From assembly GCA_035041965.1 (NCBI GenBank), contig JAPYMA010000977.1, positions 124,001 through 188,000 on the forward strand: a DNA stretch of 64,000 nucleotides. The letters are read 5' to 3'. The notes under the pieces were generated by a model that was not told where the DNA came from, ran no database searches, and was given only the letters and a program-made list of their open reading frames with translations. Made by a program: the position numbers and the translations under genes. Positions 13,597 through 28,161 of the stretch are shown piece after piece. Numbering within the stretch: position 1 is the first letter of the stretch; each line of letters opens with the position of its first letter. This DNA comes from Anisakis pegreffii. Taxonomy: Eukaryota; Nematoda; Chromadorea; Rhabditida; Anisakidae.

Positions 13597-16500
13597 CTAT
13601 TCCATATTACAAATCACCGACTGAATCTGCGAATAAACCTTACGCGAATGCGATATCCACTGCTTATCAAAGTCACTACACGATTCCAGCAACGAGCCTG
13701 CGATCGCGCTAATTCTCCGCATTAATTCTCGCGTATTCTTCAGCTCGATTTGTTTCGCAGCCAAACATCTCTCGAGTTCATGGATTCGATGACGATGCAC
13801 TTCACAGTTCTCGCAAACTTTTTGTGGATGAATCGTCGTATCTGGCGATTCTGTACCTCCGGAGAGATGATCTGACGAGTCCGAAAGACGTGTCGGAGAG
13901 TGACCAGCCGTCAGGCCATTGGCGTTGCCATTCGTAAACACCGGTGATGCTTTTTGGGGACTGAAAATTCCGATATGCAACACCTTCAAACGAACCATCA
14001 GAAAAACCTCAAAAACTGACGAAATTTCACTGAAGTGAACAAACACGATTACATTTATCTTTACGTAAATCAAACGATGAACCTGAAAACGACTCCGAAA
14101 ACTCAAAATCCCTATAACTCTTATATGGATGACAAGTACCTTGAAGCACACGATGAGCTGCTGGTTGCACTATCCGAATGTGCCAAATTCAGTACTTCAT
14201 CTTGAATTCCCGTATTCAATGATACGGGTGGGGCAAATATAGACGCTGACATCAAAGCCGGATTGAATTTCATCTGAAAAAAAATCACTTGCTTTAGAAA
14301 TGACTCTGAAATCAAATGACTCTGCTTTTAATTATCATTCTTTCAATGTTATAGAATCTAATCGAAAATCTAACTGATGTCTAAAATTTTTCGCATACTA
14401 ATTGTAAGTTACGAACCCTCAAAGAAGAATTTTGTTTCAGAGAGAATCGTCAATCGTCAAAATAAAACAATTTCATACAGATAGATAAAGTCTCAAAGAA
14501 TTGCGAAAGTGAATGAAAGAATGGAGTGCATGATATAAAACGACGAGTAATACTCAATATATACATGTCATCTCAGTCCTCACCTTAAAACAAACACTCC
14601 ACAAACTGGTCCTCACTTGTGCACATACTTATGCATTATTCTATCATACAACTTACAAAGAAAGCTTTTTGATTCCGCTTTTTGATATTATCTGAATTCA
14701 ATTCAAGTCACTATCAAAACTGAACTGAAGCTAAAGTCGGAATTTCTTTGCGTGAGCTACCCAAACACAATTTCATTCACTCAGTTCATATTACACTAAC
14801 ATCTTACTTCACTATCAATATCGTGCGATCTATCTATAAGAGGAACATACTCCTCTGAAGAACACAAAGACAATAAATACATCTATCGTAGTTACTGATC
14901 AAAACATATCACAATATAATTAAAATTTATTTTAAAATCAAAAATGAGGTCTCACAAAAACTGAAAGTACCAAAAAGGTCAAAAATCAATCGAAAAACAC
15001 CTACCTCATTTAGCGCATTCGCTGTATTTTGAACATTCGAGCCAGCAGCACCAGTGCTAGTCGGTGTCGTTTGAGGGTTCGGATTTAGAATGCCGTTACG
15101 AAAATGCACAAAACTTAAGTGCAAAGTAAACGAAGCTTGCGTATTGAAATGTTTCATACAGAAGATACACAAAAAATTGTTTTGTTGTTGTGTTGCTGCA
15201 TTATAAAAGGTATTGTTATTATTATTGCTGTTGCCATTCGGATTATTCGAGTGATTATTAGGCGTAGTTGCAGTAGCAGTGTTGTTGGCACTTTGGATTG
15301 CGTTGCTCATATGCAGGAGAGAATTTGAAGTGGCTGCAGACGACACGTTCTGTTGCGCTTGAACTGCAGCAGCTGCAGCCAGAGCTCGCTGCTGTTGTTG
15401 AGCCACGAGAAGTTGTGCCACCTGGAATCAAATTTCAAAAATCAAAATTTGCACAGTAAATTCAAAGAATCCACTTCCGAAAACTATCCAAAAAATGACG
15501 AAATTAGTTTTTAAAAATTTCATCTCTAAGATCTGCTTGTATCCCATTGCATATTACTTAAGCAAATGGAGCTAAAAACTGAATTTAGAAGTGAACTCCT
15601 GAAGGGAAACAGGTCAGGCTGACCTTGTTCATATCTTCAGGTGAAAAGTTGACGGCTTGAATTTGTTGATTCGAGGGTTGACGACGCGATGGAGATTGTT
15701 GCGAAGATGAAGATGACTCTAAAGATTTCGGAGTTTCATTCAACGGAGTACTTGTTCGTGTGGTGGAGTGACTTCTGAAACACGAATTCTCATCAAAAGA
15801 TGCAACAAACTTCAAAAACGAATCGAGAGAAATCCGAAGTCTCTGCGCACAATATTTCTTCGAAATCATCCGAAAAATCTTCAAAATACAGCACCTCTAC
15901 CACTTGAAAACACTTCGATTAATTTCTTTCACACATTCGTTCAAAACTTCAACTCCTTCTCCATAGCTGCTCATTATCAATCTACAATTCCTATCAAGAA
16001 TGCACAGAAATTTCCTCTCCCACTTAAAAAATCCCTCAATATCCGTCGAAATTTCACTTCTCTAAAACGACAACTCCTATTGTCTATCGTTAACCAAACG
16101 ATTACCATAATAAATTCCAAAATAAAATAGAATTGATTCATCAAACTATCTCACTGGATGCATTCTTCTTATGCCGACTAATTAAACTAAACAATTTGTT
16201 TTAAATGCAGTTAAGAAATTTGAAAAAGTGCTCTTTTTTTATGAGCAATACTATGAAAATATTTTTTCCCGACTAAAACAAGGGTGTGATTTCGAACGCA
16301 AAAAAGTTTGACATCAAAGAATCAGAGTGAAATTACACAAAAATACCGACAGTAGTAAATTAAGTTGTTCAGCAAATGAATATCTCAATACTTTTTATTA
16401 CATCCAACCAATAATCTTCATAAAAAATCAAATGCTGCACGTGTCATCTTTGTTTTTTTACTTAATAGACGAAGGAAAGAGGCTCAGATTCATACCGCTT

Positions 16501-18374
16501 TTTAAAAAACTCAACTTGTTTGCAGCAATTGTTTTAGTACTTTATCATAGGTTTGTAATGGTCAGGAAGAAGTTTTGCGTTTCTTAAAGACAAAAACCGA
16601 TAGATCATCAAGTAGACTTTACAGGTCATTCAACTTCGGATCTTCGCAATGAACCGTTTCAAGTTCACGGTCGAGGTAGTCGCCACCATAATTCTCAAAA
16701 TCTCACCTATTCCCCGAAGATCCTTTACATTTCAGCGAATGCTCATCAAGTTGTAACTGTTTAATGAACGAACGTCCACATTTATCACAAGAGAATCCTC
16801 GTTCTGCATGTATCTTCATGTGCCGATTCAAATCAAATTTGAATATAAACGTTTTTTGACACAAATGACATTGATGCGGTCTTCCTCCAGCATGAATCAT
16901 CAGGTGTTGCGTCAAATGACCTTTCTGAAAAATTTAGCCGAACCTTAGCAGTACCATTACGATCTCTGAGTAGAATTCAACCATACCAGTAAAAATTAAA
17001 TGATCAACACTAATGAGGATTATATGAACTGATAAATGTCAATTACATACAATCGGTACCGATAAGATAAGTACGAGTAACGTGAATTTGAAAATTCAAC
17101 GGATCAAGCTTCTCAAACAGCACTGAATGGCATTCACTGATTGATCCCACCCGACCTCATGATCAACTGAGTCCGGCAACTGTAACTTTCCAGTGGCTAA
17201 ACTAGCCTAAGCAAGTGCAAATGGAAATGTACCTGGAAGAAGGCCTTGCCGCAATGAGGGCACACATGCGAACGTTCTCCGGTATGCCACATCCAGTGCT
17301 TCTTCAGAAGCTGTCTCGTACCGAACTCCTTTCCGCACTGAGTGCAACTGTGTGGTTGTTCCCCACTATGAATGCGCATATGAGTGCTTAACTCTCGTTT
17401 CACCGCAAATACCGTATGACATTCCTCACACTCATACTGTGGTTTATCACGGTGCGTATGTGTGTAGTGTACATTCAACTGCAATTACCCATTCATTATA
17501 GCAATCATTATCTCACCTTTTCTTATTAGTATCAACTTATATCGGTGAATCTATCGCTAATCACTATAACCCATATCGAGCTAATACCAATCCATTGCTC
17601 GGATGTAACAATAAATGAAAATCGCATCAAGAAGCTAGATCATCTAGACAAAGTGAACATAATCACGACTGATCGCAACTAATTCCATGACGAACTGGAC
17701 AATCACCCAACAAAAGCGCACCTGTGATCGTTCCTCAAAGATTTTCGGGCAGAATCTGCATCCGAATCCCTTTCCCTCCTCGCCGTTCATCGACTCGTCC
17801 AGACCATACGCCCCACCACCATCAATGCCACCGTCGAAATTCGATACATCCGAACTACTCGGTGAATTTCCTCCACTTTCTGGTTCATTTCCATCCTTAA
17901 AATTACCAAATTAGCCATGAACGAATCAGCTAGTTCGATAAATCGCTCACATAAAGAGATTTGCCATGTGCTTAGACGTGACTGTCCACAAAAATCGCTT
18001 GGTAAACATCTCAAAATGCGATATTTTTGGGCTGATCATCGGATTGAATTGATCATTGCTGATGAAATAAAAACACAAATTGGCCAACTAACATGGTCCA
18101 TGTTATCGTCTTTGCTCTCGTCGGGCAACGACTGTTTCTCATCATCGCTTTGTTGCTGCTTCTGTTGTAGCTGTTGGGTGAGCAGTGCCTCAGGTAATGA
18201 TGGTGATGTTCCATTACGATTGTCCTTATCATTACTACTAGTGCTATTATTGCTATTATTATCGCCACTAGTGTTCACTCCTGCATGTGCTGCATCCATA
18301 TGCGTCTCGAGTTCGTCGAGAGTTGTGTAAGAATTCGGACATTCATTGCACACATAACAACACTGATCGTCCAT
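13597..18374 (-). CDS. C2H2 zinc-finger protein, eight exons, eight fingers
   Basis: Exons 18374-18093, 17895-17722, 17478-17233, 16924-16707, 15774-15624, 15421-15005, 14273-14140 and 13960-13597 join with consistent phase to a stop at 13597 (661 residues). Finger 1 is near the N-terminus (C9, C12, H25, H30), followed by an acidic, Asn/Ser- and Gln-rich linker. Six consecutive fingers follow: C140/C143/H156/H161, C169/C172/H185/H189, C197/C200/H213/H217, C225/C228/H241/H245, C253/C256/H269/H273, and C280/C283/H296/C300 (C2HC type). TGER-like linkers join several of them. A Ser-rich region, a Gln/Ala-rich run (about 358-382) and an Asn-rich run (about 404-438) precede an isolated eighth finger (C442, C445, H458, H463). 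The last 75 or so residues look helical, starting at VCENCEVHRHRIHELERC, and may be a coiled coil for oligomerisation. The protein is likely a nuclear DNA-binding regulator. I cannot name the orthologue. Introns are about 140-800 bp. No clear trans-splice acceptor was seen before the ATG. Confidence 0.88.
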
Positions 18375-21300
18375 TTTTATCCGATCCGATAGAACACGAT
18401 AAGATATCTGCTATCAGTGGCGCTGATAAGACGTGAACGCTGCTTTTTGATAGAGACAGTCAGTGAATACCAATTCTGTTCAATAGAGTGTCACTGATTC
18501 TTTTCTGAAAATTCCACGAGTTAATCTTTCACGTCACTCCATTTACCAGGATTTCGAAAATTTCTTCGAGGATAGTAATTTGTAATTTCGAGGCGACGAC
18601 GGATGATCATTGTGAAGCAATCAGAATCTTTACAGCAACAATAAATCTTCTCAAGTATCCATGTCAAGAAAAGATACGAAATAATCATTTAGGTTCCATA
18701 GCATATTCAAAACGGTTCAGCACAATCATACTTAACAAAGTTTGAAGTCGTTTGAGCATTCAACAAAAAGAAGACCGTTGCTCTTTTGAAATGTTTGAAA
18801 TACAATATGTAGGCATGTAAAATTCATAAACGGTTTGAAGTGTACTGCAAAAAAAAAAATCCGAAAATCTCAAAATTCAATGCAAAAAAACTTTGCTCAC
18901 GGATGTCAAATTCAGTTTAAAAAAAACCGTTAGAAGTTCAATTCATAAAACGTTGATAAACAAAAGGTATGCTTCAATTTTGATGGCTCAAAAGATAAAC
19001 CGCTGAAAGTACGTTTAAAAACATGTAATTTTTAAGAAATCTCAAAAAAGTCACCGTTTCCTATTATTGATGTTAAGCTCTTCGTCGATGCTCTCTTGTC
19101 AATTCTCATTCAAATATTTCTTTCCTATCGTTTCTCCCCATCGCTTTGTCCCATTTTACTAATCTCCAAAAAACTAATTTCCATTCAGTTCTTCACATCG
19201 AAGTCCAACAATTCAAAGACAACAAGTACGCTACCATAATGACACCGCAAAACACGCAACTCAATATTGCATGAAAGTCTTTATATTTTATGCAATGAAA
19301 CTTGTGAACTGAATCCTGACTGAATAAATTTGCATACTACCATTCATTTAAAGCAATACTATCATTTTACAATCACGACTACATTTAACGCTAAAGCATA
19401 ACTAACTGTACATCTAAAACTGAACATCAACATATGCAAATGCCATATCCACTCAAGCAATAATCTCAACTGCTATTTCTTATGATTATTCGGAAGTTGT
19501 TCAACCGGTCTCCTAGTCCTTTAATTCAAATGCAATGAATATCACTTTCGTCCCTCCATAAGTATCACTTATGATAACATTTATCGATCTCTTGACGTCG
19601 AAAAGAGTGATAAAGGAGTTGTGAATACTAAAGTCAGTTCATCTAGTGATCAAGTCAAATATTATATCAATTCATTGTTGATAAGAAGAACACTACTAAT
19701 ATTCTCACAATTACATAGTAATAATTCATTCCTTCTTGATTATCATAATCAAATAGTTCTGAACCGACTAGCAATTGTAAGTCTCTCAAAAATTCTCGAA
19801 ACATTGAAAAGTCGTTCAGAATGAGATGAGCTTCTCGTTAGCTTATCAAATGATCTCACACCTCAAATATCTTCTCATCAACCCAATCGATCCACTCAAT
19901 CTAGTCCGATTAAGTCCCATTTCTTCGGCAATTTTCCATCTTCTGGGTCATCAAATCAATTCATTATAAACAGTGCCGTACGCAAATCCATTCACAAAGA
20001 AGTCTGCCAGCGTTACATATCATGCAAATAATAATAATAACAAACAAATGAGTAAATCCCTGCTTAATTCACCCTGACGGCTTCTCAAATGTTGACGTAC
20101 AAATTCTAAGTGTCAAGTCAAAACCAACGGCATGAAACAACTCCAACTCAATCCTAACTACTGTTCAATAATATCGCTCGCAATCTATAAGCTCTAAATA
20201 CATCTGGGTGTTTGATTCTAAGCAAGATACCACTACCACATTAGTGAATGAACTTGCTAAAACTTCCATAAACAATTCACACTTATTATTATAATATAAG
20301 CTTACACATAGCATCTAAACAAAACTAAGTTGATCAGCATGAAGTGCTAATGGAAGAAGAAGCACTAATGCTTCTTCAAGCTACCTACCAAGCAACTGCC
20401 AATATCACAATGAATGCCACATGTATGTACAGCAGCACTTATTTACTCACACAATAATATCACACTGTAAAACGATCCAACATGTCAAATGTTTCTTAAA
20501 TCCATGCAAAATGCAAATTTCCATGCAACATTGCGAAAAGATCAATGCACTTCACAAGATCGAACCGTTAAAAGCATGAAACTTAACCGAAAACATCACA
20601 ACAAATGCAGTCTTATGCAAATTTCAATGAATAATTTCTATTCTAGTAAGGTTTATCATTTTGCAACATTTGAAATTGCATTTTCTCAATGTTAAACGGT
20701 TAGAATCGTAAACTTACTATTAGGAAAATGCGAATAAATCTCAAAATGGTGTCGATCATATATAATGATCACCTATGGACTGATTATGATTAGATGAACC
20801 AAATCTAAGGTGTGAGATATAAAGAACCAAATAAGAATGATGCATGATTGGATTGGTTAATGCTATATGACAAGCGCTATGTAGAGGTTACGATAGATTT
20901 AGTGCACAATACACAGGAAAGACTGAATTGATAGGTGGAAATGATAAGGATAAGTGGAAGACAGATTGTTGAGTTCCACTTGATCCGACGATGGGATGCT
21001 TGATGAATGGTACGTGCACCGAAACAATATTTATCTATCTATTTATCTATCTCAAGAAATGCAATTGCTTGAGATAAACTCACACAAATATATTCATCGA
21101 GAATGATAATGGATTAGCAATGTATCAACACTATATAATCTTGTGTTATCCTTGTGATTGCTGTTTGCGTCTGCTAATATAATAACCAATGAATGCGTGG
21201 TGATAAGAGTGATAAAAGCTGATTAACATTCATTCACGTTACAGACAAATTGATCAATTCAAAACCGATCGAAGATCATCAGATCTGCTGCATCAGCTTC

Positions 21301-21637
21301 AATAATCGATCAAAAATACATTAACACATGAACTTTTTTGCCTCATGATCCCTATCAATAACTCTCGGAGCAGATATCTCAATTATTTGTGATATTGCAA
21401 TTCTAGACAATTTTGGCTGATACGTGATAAAATAAATAATGCAGTGTAAAATGAATGACATAGCTAAATACATTAATGGAATCAGTTACAGCTACAGTTC
21501 ATGCTACACTAGTTTTAAAACAAGCTCTAGCCTGACGGAATATACGAATAAAAACGGGAGTAAAGGAAAACTGAGAAGAGATATGGACGTAACAATGATA
21601 GAGCGCCGATTATGGACTAAAGCTGAGTTCGCTCCTC

Positions 21638-21667
21638 GAAGCTTGAGATCTGATGATCTCAAGCTTC
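21638..21667. repeat. perfect 13-bp inverted repeat with 4-nt spacer
   Basis: GAAGCTTGAGATC and its exact reverse complement are separated by TGAT. The stem is short for a microRNA precursor; it could be a palindromic protein-binding site or a transposon-footprint palindrome. Confidence 0.8.
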
Positions 21668-24600
21668 AACTAATCATTTACTGATCATCATATTGCCGGT
21701 GTATTCATAATGAGATGCATCAGGAGCACATACCATAGTGTATGTATTAATGGAGTCAGTGAATAGCTAAATAGCATATAGCAAGAGCGCTAGCATCATA
21801 TAACTGGCAAAATCACAAGCAAAAGCATCAAATTATAACACATGCTTGGTTACGATTCGATTCGCTGCTGCTGAACTGCGAAATGTAGTCAGTCGTGAGC
21901 AGTCTTCTCATCTTACTCTCATCAAAGAAACGATCATGAGAGAGATGCAATGCTGGTGTTTGAGGTAGTCAAAGATATCATGAGATAACAGCTAGATGTA
22001 AGCAGCATCATTTGCTTAAGAGTTAAGACGCTCAAAGACATCTTCATACGTTAGTTACATCATACAATCATCATCACATACATACGCATACAAGAAGCAT
22101 GTATTATTCGAGCTGGTGCCTCATGCCTCTATCTCTGATACCACCACCCTTTCATTCGTAGGTGTTACATTAGATTACGGTAAGAGACAGCATGCATCCC
22201 TTTTGTTACACATGCTTCTTCTTGCTTTGGCCTATTAACATACAGTAATCATTCATTAACATATTCCTTCATTCGCTCACTTTGACTAAAACCGTTTTGA
22301 ATGAAGACCACCTTTAGCACCATGCTTGATCAATTTTCTGCTCTAGATCAACTGCTTAATCAGTAGAATCATTGACATCACTGCATATTACGCTCATTTT
22401 TCATTAGCAGCTTTCCTATTCTTTCGCAAGAAGAACAAACACGCATTTTTAGTATTCTTTTAACTTTTAACTTTACTATCGATTTTATCCCATCTTAATG
22501 CATTATATAAACTGAAATTTAGTTAGTAACTTATGTTCAGTGAGTGCATTCACTCACTCAAAAATGAAAATACATCCAGTCACTATAATATTGACACATC
22601 AGTTCGCATAATGTTCGCTTGAGAATATTGCATTGCTTAATTGAATTCTTCTGTCAAAAGCATTTAACCTGACGCAATATGCATGATATTGCATTAACTC
22701 GGGTATGACTTGCATGACACTGAATGCGAATGGATTGTAAATAACAACAATAACAGTAACATTCACATACAAGTTCTGTGTTTTTACGTTGGTGTACCGT
22801 AATGAACAAATATTAGACATGCGCAATTATGTCAACAAACTCGTTGAGACATGTCAGATCGTCAGTGCATGAAACGTGCATGAGACTACTCCAAGACAGG
22901 ATCCCTGTTCCAAGTTTTCTTTCATATTTATACCAGCCACTTTTGAAATCCACAAATTTGCAGTAAATGTTAAATTCTCACTAAATGAGTCATACTTCAA
23001 ACCAGTTTTTTTTACGGACAGTAAGCAAGATGTATTCATGAAATAGTCAGGAGTTGTTGAATGAGCATAAAAATAAACAGACTGTGTATGCAAGACCCGG
23101 GTGCAGTGCAGATCTTTTTATATAACAACTCGTAAAAACGTCGATCAGTAGCACTGGATCAAAATCGAAACTATACAATCAAAAACAACTCGACCTACGA
23201 AAACAGATTTTTAATTGACCATTTCTTGTAAATTCCCCGCAATCAGGAATCCACTCATCACTATCACTCTTTCTAACATTCCCAATAGTAATTGGTAAAC
23301 AAAGAGAACTCATATAAAATCTTAAGTATCATAAGGAACATACTACATAGAACAAAGTCACGGCAACCACAAGATCAAGTGTGGAAATGGCTGAATGATC
23401 AAACGTGCCTATGTTCACCAAAAAACCTCAATAATTCCAAAATTCAAGAGTCTAAAAGCATGCAATTCCTTCACGTGTAACTTTATACCTTAACAGAGCC
23501 ATCAATTATGACATATCAAAGATATCGAATGTTAAGTTATTCCGAACCGCCATAAAAGTGTGCTCACTCTCTCTGGAGATGTAGTCACTCAAGTGCTCAC
23601 TCACTCACTTATCACAGCCGGTATCACAATAACAAAGAGAGCCGATTTAGGTAAAGGTTAACGGCTAGCTCACAAACGTATACAATCAAACGGCTCGAGT
23701 ATACTCTCCAAAGCCAGCATCAAATCATTTCTCTTTGCGGTCGAGAACCGCTCTTGAAATTCTTCAAGATACTGAACATGAAGAAAACTATGCGCGCAGC
23801 TAATCAACAATAATCACAACAGCGAAATGGGTTCTGATTAAAAAGATATCGATAGATGTTTTATGATAATCAATATCGTTTGATATTGTTAAGTTGAAAT
23901 GAATGCACTGATGACGAAAAGATCAGTGAGACCAGATCAAGACTAAGCAGCTACAACTGATTTGAGGTAGTTAGATAGACCGCAGAAGTGAGGCAACGAA
24001 CGCTTTTTTCGTTGCCTGAAACAAAGAATGAGAAAAGTAAGATATTTGAGAGAAAATTTTCGAAATTGAGATCATGTGAACACTGTGATAAGACTGAGCT
24101 TGAGCTAGTTTTTGTGCTAGGAATAAGTGTGAATTGAACAAAAGCAACGATAGACTAAATGAGGCACACGTTATCACAATGAAGCAATCAGCACGCATCA
24201 ACGAATATTCGAGTTCCAAGACGATACTCGTTTGCAGCAAAGAATGAGGAAGTGGAATAATGCTAGAAATTATCGATCAATTGAATATCTGACTGCTCAT
24301 AGGTGAAAAATTGATTGCTTCAATGTGCAAAGCTCTAGCCCGAGCTCGAGTCAATTCATTTTCATAATACTGGCGATGTTGCAAGTTTGCGAATAAAAAA
24401 TGTTGGCTAAGCTCTTTGATCAGAAATCAGCGACTAACTCAGACAGCAAACAAATTTGCATTAGGAACAAAACAAACCGAAAACAATTGCGCAGATTTTT
24501 TTCGGAGATTAGATATCACTAGATGATTAAACCAGGTCATTTGAAACTAACCTGATCACCATGACGGGGTTATAGCAAAATCCTTAAATGGTGAACTGAT

Positions 24601-25321
24601 AATGAAATGACCTAAGTTGGCAATCCAAAGTAAGAAATAACCAATTGAACAAATGTTATTCGATCAGGCTGATCTAGAGTCATGATCCACCTAGCCATCC
24701 TCCAACTGTCTATGTAAATCTACAAAGGGGCTGGTTTCTCAAACATTCATCCGCTTGAATGAGTGTGTTTAAAGAATGATCATCCAATGGGATATACAAG
24801 GATGAGGATTCTCACTCAACATAGTATATGAATGGATATAAGGGCGTGGTTTAGACAATTCTCACAAGCTCTGCTTTAACTTGGTGAACGGCAATGCCTA
24901 AACCTTACAAGCCATCCTACTACTAGTTTATGCTATCCTCTGTTCACGAAGACAGATACCCTTAGATATCCACCTCAAAATATCTCACTGGAGAACTGAA
25001 GAAGTATATCCCATTATAGCAAGAAAGTCATCTCATACATAAATATTACACAAACACACACAACATTTCTCTAAAAGTTCAAATTCAAAACTTCAGTCTT
25101 TTCTCTACTATCCAATATCTGATAAGGTGTATGCATACCGATAGTTGCAGCTACATCCTATACTACAAAACAAGCTGTAGGCTATAAGGACAAGATATTT
25201 GCGTCGTGTATGGTCATCATCAAACTGCATCTTCATCTGCATCCATCCAATTTATTATTCAAACCTCTCAATTCAAATCAAAACTCTCAGCATTCAATTG
25301 TAATAAAAAGAACTTTATAAA

Positions 25322-25340
25322 ATGATGATGATGATGATGA
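25322..25340 (+). repeat. (ATG)6 microsatellite
   Basis: Six ATG/TGA units in non-coding DNA. Confidence 0.85.
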
Positions 25341-28161
25341 CTGAACATTTGTTTGTGTGTGAAGAGTATTATCGAATGAAATAATAAAATGGCCGGTAGA
25401 GAAAAGCACGGATATCTTAAAAAACCTACACATACCGTTACTCTTGTTATTATATTACTATTATTCTTATTGTATGACTATGCCTTACTGACTATGAGTT
25501 TTATCTGCTTATGTTGCGCTTTCTACTAAAACATTATCGCTTTATTGCGAGATTAAACTGGCACTCGGAATATTTATCCGAATAAAGTTCGTGAACATCT
25601 GAAACAGTATTCCTTATTTTTGAATTACATTTATAAGGCTGCAGGAACGGATCATTGAGGAAATCACTTGAAATGTGCGATAATTTCCAAAAGTCTTGAA
25701 ATTTCTGATTTTTTTAAGAACTGTAAGATCTTTCCGATATTAATTACGAAAGTTTGACTTGAGCTTTCCTATTGAAGCAGAAGAAGATAAACAAATCTAA
25801 AAATTCGGGAGAATTTCTCATTCGCAAAACATTTCTTCATTGAACTGCTAAAGAATGTGCTCTGAGTACGTGATCAAGAGTAAAGTGGCATTGAGGTAAG
25901 TAAGTAATGCAGACGGCAAGTCGTCTATTCATTGAAATTTTCTCGGTCGCATGTTCTGTTGCGTCGTCATGCAAAATTTTCGTAATAACAAAACAAACAA
26001 TTCACATGTCAACTTCAAATTTCTCACTATCAGACAGTTTTCAACATTTTAAGTTCATATAACTCAGCATATAGTTTTGTATTCATACAGCTTGTACGAT
26101 CTTACTTTTTGACATCAATCTGCTCTGTTCTTAACGTTATAAGATTTAAAATTATACACCGACTGCGAAAAACACTTCATCCCGCAAAAGCATCTCTTCA
26201 GCGACTGGAGTAACGAGAGTCTCGGTTATCAAGACAAATCCCTTCAAACAATGGAATTTTCAAATTCCACTGTAAATTCCATGTGCCTTTATTTAAAGAA
26301 ATATTTTCTTGAATCAAATAATGTCATCTAGACTCTATGTGCTCTACCCACACGATCAATCACTGAACGACGACGAACTAAACGTCGGTTACACGACAAG
26401 ATACTTGTCAATTAAATCTACCGCAACTGACTGCTCAAAATGACCAACCAACCATACTTCTGCTCACAAAAAAAAACTCAAAAATGACTCATTTCGCATA
26501 AAATTTCATAAAATCTGACTCATAACACCGTTCTACCAAAAAAATCTCGTGAAATTATTTTCAGCTGATGTCCTCCTGCAAAACACCGAACACATTAATC
26601 CAATACACCACACTTCCAACACAGTATATTTACGCAAACAAATGAATGACAAAAAATGTCAAGCAAATCTTTTTGCACCTATTAAGCAGAAAGTAATCAT
26701 CTGCTCTGTTATGCACTTCGTCGTTTCGTGATACATCACATCACACAAGATATAAATGCTCATTTGAAGTGCTGTCTCTCGCTTATCTCTTGCATACGAT
26801 ACAAATGTGAATAATCGTCTACGATACAACGCGCCATACAATGTAATATAATCAAACCAAATCAAAGCGGTAATTTATGAATATCATTCTCATATTAATG
26901 GCAGGATTACGCTCAATGTTAGGGCGACTAGAAACAGTTATAAAAGTTTTCATTAAAACAGGCCCGGCCCGGCACGTGCCCATGCAATTGTACATGTCTA
27001 CGAATGCTTCACGATCGGACAGACACGGGTCACATCTGGTGACCAGTTATCTTATCTGCCTTCATAACATCATCCATCATTTACCGGTACCTCCAAACCG
27101 ATACAACATGATACACAGCTTACTCCATAAACTTTCTCATGAATTCTACCATAATTAATATCTTCATCGTCCGAAACGCTCACAACAGCTTACAACTTAA
27201 GTAAAGTGTGATCTATAACGACAATAATGCCTATCTAGAATGAATATCGTTTGAAATATGCGAAAAGAAATTCATAAGCTAGAATTATAGGTTGGACAGG
27301 ATTTTCATAAAGAATTGAATCGAGAAACCGATATTCGGTGATCGAGATAAAGTTTGTGATAAAATAACGACAATAAGACACGAACTATTCACTGACAACT
27401 ATTTCAATATCAGAGCGCCACTATGGAAGTTGTTAAACTTGTAAACGTAATCAAAGGATACCACTTCTTCGCCCCGTCAACAACAACCCTCTAAATGACA
27501 ACAGTTTTGTTATACAAGAACACTTCTTTATTTTTAGCTTCACTCATATTTGTCAAGAAACGAGTGAGCTCCCAAACAATCGGTCAGCACTCACGATAAT
27601 AAGATCAAGAATGTGAGAAGAGATGGTGGGATGGATTGGTTGAGTCAAGAATGAGGTGGTATTCACAAACAATAAACCGTGGTCACGAAATAACTCAAGC
27701 TATTTGCGTAAACCTTTAATGACACACCTCAAGTCGTGATCGGAACCTGATCTATCCGGCTAGGTTCATCCCTGCCTCTCTCTTTCAATGTAGAAGCAAG
27801 CAACAACCTTAACTGACCACTCACCCATCGATACTTGTTTACTTACGAAAAGCAAGTAGTTCACAAGCAAACATTTACCATCATAGTCATAATTAAAGCA
27901 ACAACCGGTCAAACCTCCAAATATGATCAAAAAATCACTCATCAATCATTCAAAATAATCCCTCAATGACATATCAGGCTTAGATTCATTCTTGATGAAT
28001 ATGATGCGTGTGCTGCCCCAGAACTCATCGCTACCATAACAATCGCCAGACACGATCATATAGTCAACAGATTATGACCGCATTTGTTGATTGGCAATTC
28101 CAGGAGGGACTGAGAGGGAAGGAGATGTGCTGAGTTGTGCTTATTGATAGCTGTAACATGA

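Larger units (their letters stand above)
18375..28161. other. gene-poor region
   Basis: No gene supported on either strand. All ORFs are under about 90 codons, without plausible splice partners or motifs. Present are an ATA/ATAATA run near 20030, an (ATG)6 repeat at 25322-25340, a perfect 13-bp inverted repeat at 21638-21667, and scattered TGATC-rich patches. Distal regulatory DNA for the zinc-finger gene is possible but unproven. Confidence 0.5.

Noticed and set aside
18053..18330. Plus and minus ORFs over the zinc-finger first exon
   Set aside because: Shadows of the Asn/Ser/Gln-rich coding exon on the minus strand.
23963..23982. let-7-like string TGAGGTAGTTAGATAG
   Set aside because: Only a 4-bp complementary arm is present; no miRNA-like stem. 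The same applies to TGAGGTAGTC at 21961.
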